A stretch of DNA of 64,000 nt. It comes from Arenicola marina. Taxonomy: Eukaryota; Annelida; Polychaeta; Arenicolidae. Both the position numbers and the translations under genes were made by a program. Location: NCBI GenBank assembly GCA_964019135.1, contig OZ025263.1:35752133-35816132 (forward strand). The letters are read 5' to 3'. The notes beneath the pieces were generated by a model. It was not told the origin of the DNA. It did no database searches and worked only from the letters and a program-made list of their open reading frames with translations. Shown here piece by piece: positions 57,154 to 64,000 of the stretch (its first letter is position 1; the number at the start of each line of letters is the position of its first letter).

Positions 57154-60100
57154 AACAAATCAATCACGATGACCACACGACAGCGCCGAACACGCTAACC
57201 ACCAGACCATTAGTGTGATAACCGATCAACTTTGGCTTCAAACAAGAAAAGAGGCCGGGCCATTCGGGAACAGAGCAAACCGATGCGGTAGGGCGCCGCA
57301 CCACACAACACACAAATAGGGCACCGCACCACACAACACACACATATGGCGCCGCACCACACAACGCCCACATAGGGCGCCGCAGGGATATGGACCATGT
57401 CACAAGACTACACCCATCCGGGGACACGCTTCCCTTGCACAACAGGAAGTGGGGCCACATGCTGGGCTGCTTCCCGCCATCTGCTGCCTCAGTACTTCAT
57501 GCCTTCATGCCTCAGTCTGGCATGGACAAAAAAAGGACACTGATAATGGTAGATGCTTCGTGCATTTTGGGTTGACAGAAAAAAAAACCGTTTTAGACAG
57601 GTGTAATGGGTGTTGGTGGGGTATGATGGAGGCTGGAGCTGTGCTATTAACGAGTGCGATAGTTCGATAGGGAAGTGTGCCTACATCGGTGTACCGGATT
57701 CACCAAAAGTCTGCCGGCTACACGCAAGTAGGGCGAGGCACAGACGTACGGGGAAAACCATTAACGGAAGCAGATGTGGCAGTTCGTTAGATTGCATTTG
57801 GGTTGAATAGCGATTATCTAGCTTACGGGCGAGGCAATATAATTCGACATTAGAATGCCACCCCCTCCACCCCCTCCCCGCCGCTCACTAATAAAAAAAT
57901 TGTAATGTTGCTGATGGAAGCAGCACAAAAATCGTGTTCTATGTGAGGATTGATCTATCTTGATGAAGTCCATACCGAGTGAGTAACAGCGTGCGGGAGG
58001 GGGAGTAATTGGCTGATCTCGCGAGAACCCACGAGGTTAGTAAATAAAACTTATACCGGGGAAAACTGGGGGAAAATACATTAATGGTGGTGACGTACGG
58101 GAATCTGGCTGTAGCATTGCTGAAATCTCACCCCCTCTCCCACATAACCGCCCCGAGAATCCCCCGAGATTCCGCGAGAATCCCCGTGATTATGTGAGAT
58201 GGCGGTCTGCCAGCAGCCCATAGCGGGCGCTGATAGCGTCAATTAGACCATCTCTAGTTTTGTTTGACAAACGCAAGTGGCGAGAGACGGATCACGAGGG
58301 ACGAACTCGCGACGCAGGGAGGGAAGGGAAAAATAGGGGCCAGGACAGGGGTTGGACGGGAGGAGGAAGGGGGGGGGGACAGTTAACAGTATGCTGGGAC
58401 GCTTTAACAACAGTTATTTCAGCACGAGACATGGAGTTATGTAAAGATTAACACAAAGGAAGGCCTGAACACCGAACAGACACTCGACAGTTTTACTCGC
58501 GGAAAAGGTACAAGGATTGAACACTGACTAGCTTGGAACGAAGTCCTCTCCTCTCCACTGAGACTTTAATGTTCTTGTTAGAGGCGCGTGTTTAGATTTG
58601 CACCCAAAGCTGTCTACTGAATTCCTTCTATATTGTCTTCCGCGGGTTACAGCCTCGTTTGTAACTATAATGTCATGGCAACGGGCAAGGAGATGAGTGC
58701 TGACATCCGGTTTTGTGGCAAAACTGTTTGATTAGATGTATAAACGCTCCTGGCTTGATGTATCACGTGGTGCATTAGCCTTTATTGGCCACTTTCTCTG
58801 GTTTGGATTTCTACCCGAAAGTGGTAACCACGAAGAGGTCTCTTTTTCCGGCATTTAATGTCGGCCTTTAAAGTTATATACAGGCGCCCAGCATACACAC
58901 ATTCACCTCGCCGATTGGGTTGTGTTTGAGATTAAATCACACTTGGGAGGGAGGTTTCAACTTCAGAAGGTTCGAAACTTTTGCTCGGATGTCTAAAACT
59001 TGTATTGTTGACGGAGTAATACATTGCATGAAGATGGCTGCACGCTAAGAACTTAATAGCTCCTATAACGCTTGATTCCATTACTCGTACACTCAACAGT
59101 CGCTAAAGTACCAAAAGAAGAAGATATAGTTTCAGAGCTTGTAAGTTTTACTGAAGCGCTTCACAGATAAGATATGGGGAAATCGTAATGATGTAATTTT
59201 ATTTGACTACAATGGTTTTAAGAGCAATGTAATCGTAACGATTTTGGCTTTTAGTAATTACGTTCCAATTGTACAATGCTTTGCCCTAGTCACTTGTTCT
59301 CTTGTATTTTATCACTTATATGTAATGATAAAAGTATCACATCCATCCATCCATCCTACTGTGGTGTAGATATTACCCCCCCCCCCCCCCACCGACTTCC
59401 TTTCCGTTCCCGTTCCTCATCCAATCTAAGGTACAACCAGACACACATCCCCATGGAGACTGACTGGGTACCTGCACTGCTCCATCTACTGATATCTTTC
59501 CTGGGCACTGGGCAGCAATCAGAAGCGCAGAGCCAGCAGACTGCTGGCTGTATATGGCACCTTTGGGTGATGGTGTGTGTAATGGAGGGGAAGATAGGGG
59601 AAGTGATCCTTTGTCCTATTGTTCTACAGCATTATAAAGATTAGATTGGACGCGTTTTGTTACAAGCGTTTTGTTAAAAGCGTTTTGTTACAGGCGTTCG
59701 TAACTGAATGTTTTGGACGGTGGTTGGGTGGTAGGGTAATGTCGTATTATTTTTGCTACATCAAGACAAATCGTTAATATTTTGTTTATTTGATTTAATG
59801 GAATGCATAGAACTTTTATAACGTCGTACACAAGACTATGAGGTTAATAATTATTGACCTTCAGACCTGAAATATATATACCTTATATTGCTTCTCATAG
59901 GGACCATTCAGTAGTTCATTAGAATCCGATCACAGCCCTTTCCCGGAGTCCGTCGACACTGTTGCCATAAGCAATTAGTTTGCTTTAAAATGTGTTTGTG
60001 CAAAAACGTTTGTTCACATCTCGGTAAGTGGCAATGAATTGATGTTTAGTTAAGACCGCGCATTTCCCAGGGTACAACCCAGGGCTCTTCCTTGTACCGG

Positions 60101-61800
60101 TCCCTCTACCCCCCGCCCCCCCCCCCCCCACCCCCCCGTCCCTCCATCCAGCCGTGGCCTGATCCAATGCTTTAGGATTCAACCAGCAAGCCATAGGTTC
60201 CCCGGGTTATTCCAGCAGACACCTCTGTTTGGGTAACAAAACACGTCCACGAGACGTTATCCCCGGTCAAGTGGAAGAAGGGGGGAGGGCGTGGGGAAGG
60301 GAAGGGGGGAGCGGGGGAGACTGTCAAACAACGTGTCTGACACACGACAGAGGCTCAAAGCCACGTGGTTTACGGCGGCGAAACGGGGTCCCAATCTGCT
60401 GCGTGCACGGAGCCTGCGAAAGCTGCACGGGCTGGCGTTTCATGAAAAAGGAAGGTCGGGGGCGTGAGGGTAGAGAGGGTGAGGGGGCAGGGATTTGGGG
60501 TAGGGTGGGGTTGGGTTGGGCTGTGGTGGGGCGCGGTGGATTGTGGCTGGATCTGGGCGGGGGTACAGTTGGGGGGTTGGCTGCAATGGGGTACATACAT
60601 TGCGGCTGGATCTGCCTTGGAGAGTTGAGAAGGAGAAGGGGTGGGTGAGGGGGGAGGGGGCTGTTGAGATCTGGGGTGGATTGCGGGGTAAACAATAGCG
60701 TTACGTCTTAACCGCTGTAACAAGAGTGCTGGACTGGAATAAATCTGTCTCTGGTGCCTCTGGCTTTGGGATTTGGGATCCGGAGCGCACGGACCTTTAG
60801 AAACCGACACCTTGTTAATGCCGCTCGTTTAATGGCGGCGAGACGGGGAGGCGGCGAGAGAACGCGAGAGAACGCGAGACTCTCGCCCCCGGGCTAGCGG
60901 GCCTGCTGGGTGAGAGTGATTGCCATATTGTGGCAAACGGGAGAGCGGGTAAAGTGGGCGAAGGTCGTGGGTAGGGTGTCGGGTGGGGTGGGGGGGGGTC
61001 ACCAAGGAATAAGATGGAAACACCAGACAAGACTTGGGGGGGGGGGGGTAGGGTCTGTAGGGGAAATAGGGGAAGGGTGGGGAGGAGGCGGTGGAGGGAA
61101 TGGGTGAAGGGTGTGGGCAGGAAGGGTGTGGGGGTATATGGAATGGGGGGTGTGTGTGGAGGGGATGGGGTATTCTCCGCAATCACTTATCGATGGAGCC
61201 CCTATGAGCGGGTCGATGAGACATCAAGGCTTTGGTTTCGGGTGGCGAAGTTTTTTCTTTCTCCCCTTTCCCTTGCCTCATAATCTCTTCTCCACGACTT
61301 GAGTGGAGCCCTCTACAGAGGCCTGTCCTGTCAGCGGCCTGCTTTTTATCCCCGCTCCCCCTCGCTTTTTTTTTGTTACGCTGTAAAGGGGCGAAGGCCT
61401 GGCTTGGCTCCAGAGAGACCTGTGGTTGCTCAGTTGTCCGCCCTCTCGGGGTGGCGCCACCGGTTCTCTCTGCGCCGTTATCTGGCGTCTCCACGGCAGT
61501 GTTACCGCCAGGGGGCGCGGCACGCTGACGGCAGCGGGTCCGCAACAGGTTCCGAGGGCGCCCCACAGCGGCCAACCCGGATAACAGGCGCATTCTCTGT
61601 CACAATCCGATACTTGATGAGCCGTCAGGGCCCGCACGAAGGCCTTGCTAATTTCTAACACGTTTAGTTTGGAGCTACAATTTATAATGTAAGTGACAGC
61701 GGGTATTTTACACCGCCCCAACGTTTTTTTTCTACTTATCCCCATTGAGCGGGCCAAGCTTTGAAATACTACCAAACAATTAAAGACAATTTAAAAGTGC
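57154..61800. other. Mostly unique sequence, no gene recognised
   Basis: It contains a ~30-bp CACACAACACACAAATAGGG-type repeat at 57295-57375, a GTTTTGTTACAAGC-type triplet repeat at 59655-59697, G-rich stretches with quadruplex potential at 60280-60320, 60460-60665 and 60980-61170, and a CTCF-like motif at 61505-61518. The open frames lack domains. Confidence 0.45.
61505..61518 (+). promoter_or_regulatory. CTCF-like motif
   Basis: CCGCCAGGGGGCGC matches 13 of 14 positions of CCASYAGRKGGCGC. Confidence 0.4.
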
Positions 61801-61804
61801 CAGC

Positions 61805-64000
61805 CCGGTTCACTCCTGTGGCTCAGTAGGTAGGTAGCGCATTGGGCTCTACTCGATAGCCCTCTGTCTGGTCAGGCCAGCGGCAGGGGCGGGGGTTCAC
61901 CCCCGTGGCTCAGTAGGTAGCGCATTGAGCTCTACTCGATAGCCCTCTGTCTGGTCAGGCCAGCGGCAGGGGCCGGGGTTCACCCCCGTGGCTCAGTAGG
62001 TAGCGCATTGGGCTCTACTCGATAGCCCTCTGTCAGGTCAGGCCAGCGGCAGGGGCCGGGGGTTCACCCCCGTGGCTCAGTAGGTAGCGCATTGGGCTCT
62101 ACTCGATAGCCCTCTGTCTGGTCAGGCCAGCGGCAGGGGCCGGGGTTCACCCCTGTGGCTCAGTAGGTAGCGCATTGGGCTCTACTCGATAGCCCTCTGT
62201 CAGGTCAAGGCCAGCGGCAGGGGCGGGGGTTCACCCCCGTGGCTCAGTAGGTAGGTAGCGCATTGGGCTCTACTCGATAGCCCTCTGTCTGGTCAGGCCA
62301 GCGGCAGGGGCCGGGGTTCACCCCTGTGGCTCAGTAGGTAGCGCATTGGGCTCTACTCGATAGCCCTCTGTCAGGTCAGGCCAGCGGCAGGGGCCGGGGT
62401 TCACTCCCGTGGCTCAGTAGGTATCGCATTGAGCTCTGCTCGATAGCCCTCTGTCTGGTCAGGCCAGCAGCAGGGGCCGGGGTTCACCCCTGTGGCTCAG
62501 TAGGTAGCGCATTGGGCTCTACTCGATAGCCCTCTGTCTGGTCAGGCCAGCGGCAGGGGCGGGGGTTCACCCCCGTGGCTCAGTAGGTAGCGCATTGAGC
62601 TCTACTCGATAGCCCTCTGTCAGGTCAGGCCAGCGGCAGGGGCCGGGGTTCACCCCTGTGGCTCAGTAGGTAGCGCATTGGGCTCTACTCGATAGCCCTC
62701 TGTCTGGTCAGGCCAGCGGCAGGGGCGGGGGTTCACCCCCGTGGCTCAGTAGGTAGCGCACTAGGCTCTGCTCGATAGCCCTCTGTCTGGTCAGGCCAGC
62801 GGCAGGGGCCGGGGTTCACCCCTGTGGCTCAGTAGGTAGCGCATTGGGCTCTACTCGATAGCCCTCTGTCAGGTCAGGCCAGCGGCAGGGGCGGGGGTTC
62901 ACCCCTGTGGCTCAGTAGGTAGCGCATTGAGCTCTACTCGATAGCCCTCTGTCAGGTCAGGCCAGCGGCAGGGGCCGGGGTTCACCCCTGTGGCTCAGTA
63001 GGTAGCGCATTGGGCTCTACTCGATAGCCCTCTGTCAGGTCAGGCCAGCGGCAGGGGCCGGGGTTCACCCCTGTGGCTCAGTAGGTAGCGCATTGGGCTC
63101 TACTCGATAGCCCTCTGTCTGGTCAGGCCAGCGGCAGGGGCCGGGGTTCACCCCTGTGGCTCAGTAGGTAGCGCATTGGGCTCTACTCGATAGCCCTCTG
63201 TCTGGTCAGGCCAGCGGCAGGGGCGGGGGTTCACCCCCGTGGCTCAGTAGGTAGCGCATTGGGCTCTACTCGATAGCCCTCTGTCTGGTCAGGCCAGCGG
63301 CAGGGGCCGGGGGTCACCCCCGTGGCTCAGTAGGTAGCGCATTGGGCTCTACTCGATAGCCCTCTGTCTGGTCAGGCCAGCGGCAGGGGCCGGGGGTTCA
63401 CCCCCGTGGCTCAGTAGGTAGCGCATTAGGCTCTGCTCGATAGCCCTCTGTCTGGTCAGGCCAGCGGCAGGGGCCGGGGGTTCACCCCCGTGGCTCAGTA
63501 GGTAGCGCATTGGGCTCTACTCGATAGCCCTCTGTCTGGTCAGGCCAGCGGCAGGGGCCGGGGTTCACCCCTGTGGCTCAGTAGGTAGCGCATTGGGATC
63601 TACTCGATAGCCCTCTGTCTGGTCAGGCCAGCAGCAGGGGCCGGGGTTCACCCCCGTGGCTCAGTAGGTAGCGCATTGGGATCTACTCGATAGCCCTCTG
63701 TCTGGTCAGGCCAGCAGCAGGGGCCGGGGTTCACCCCTGTGGCTCAGTAGGTAGCGCATTGGGCTCTACTCGATAGCCCTCTGTCTGGTCAGGCCAGCGG
63801 CAGGGGCCGGGGTTCACCCCTGTGGCTCAGTAGGTAGCGCATTGGGCTCTACTCGATAGCCCTCTGTCAGGTCAGGCCAGCGGCAGGGGCCGGGGTTCAC
63901 CCCCGTGGCTCAGTAGGTAGCGCATTGAGCTCTACTCGATAGCCCTCTGTCAGGTCAGGCCAGCGGCAGGGGCCGGGGTTCACCCCTGTGGCTCAGTAGG
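61805..64000 (+). repeat. ~82-bp tandem array with tRNA-like A and B boxes in every unit
   Basis: About 27 units, continuing past the window. Each contains GTGGCTCAGTAGGTAGCGCA (box A, TGGCTCAGTAGG), a perfect stem GGGCT/AGCCC around CTACTCGAT, then GCCAGCGGCAGGGGC and GGGGTTCACCCC (B-box-like, GGTTCACCC, itself a 4-bp stem). Box A to the next unit's B box is ~70 bp, longer than in a standard tRNA. Small changes (GGGCT/GAGCT, CTGTCTGG/CTGTCAGG, CCCCCG/CCCCTG) suggest recent expansion. It could be a tandemly amplified tRNA pseudogene or SINE head. Whether any unit is transcribed is unknown. Confidence 0.85.

Noticed and set aside
61805..64000. A cluster of functional tRNA genes
   Set aside because: The acceptor stem and a 7-base anticodon loop cannot be formed by eye, the A-B spacing is too long, and all units share one sequence. 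It is kept as a tRNA-like repeat instead.

Overview
This window is eukaryotic, almost certainly from an invertebrate animal. The evidence is a multi-exon extracellular gene with GT-AG introns, LDL-receptor-A-like and EB/EGF-like cysteine modules on phase 1-1 exons, tRNA-derived SINEs, a THAP-domain relic, and very heavy minisatellite content. There is no bacterial-type operon, CRISPR array or prophage. Intron-filling minisatellites have been described in amphioxus ('mirages', from memory), so a cephalochordate is one candidate, but the sequence alone does not fix the species. Two runs of exactly 200 N (30397-30596 and 51499-51698) are scaffold gaps of arbitrary length.

The one well supported gene lies on the minus strand and fills about the first half of the window. 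A signal-peptide exon, present in two identical copies (32239-32317 and 28858-28936) because of a ~3.2 kb direct duplication, lies upstream. It is followed by three LDLa-like exons (16089-16211, 15693-15800, 15051-15170), three single-module EB-like exons (14218-14361, 13657-13788, 11956-12087), one exon of 8 fused modules (8130-9203) and one of 12 fused modules (5457-7079). Every junction is phase 1 and every spliced codon restores the module consensus. The last exon ends in a GTAAGT donor, so the gene continues past position 1, across a 5 kb intronic 22-bp minisatellite. The predicted product is a secreted or cell-surface protein of at least ~1180 residues with 3 LDLa-like and 23 EB-like modules. 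The three LDLa modules all lack the same two cysteines (C4 and C6), which form one disulfide in canonical LDLa.

Most of its introns carry a private minisatellite. In one (12310-13670) the repeat unit contains the exon end plus its 5' splice site, so the exon is followed by dozens of copies of its own donor.

From ~17 kb to 64 kb the window is mostly tandem repeats: 38-bp, 41-bp (one CRE palindrome per unit), 15-bp, 38-bp, 20-bp, 40-bp, ~35-bp, 23-bp, 33-bp (5 kb), 55-bp (5.5 kb), 49-bp, and a terminal ~82-bp array with tRNA-like A and B boxes that runs off the end. Most long open frames here, up to 1606 codons, are by-products of stop-free repeat units and are not called as genes. Between the arrays are four copies of a tRNA-derived SINE, a promoter-like cluster (YY1, two inverted ZNF143/Staf sites, CTCF-like sites) at 21.8-22.1 kb, and a large ~99% identical inverted repeat around the second N gap. 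A few weak candidate exons are listed at low confidence.
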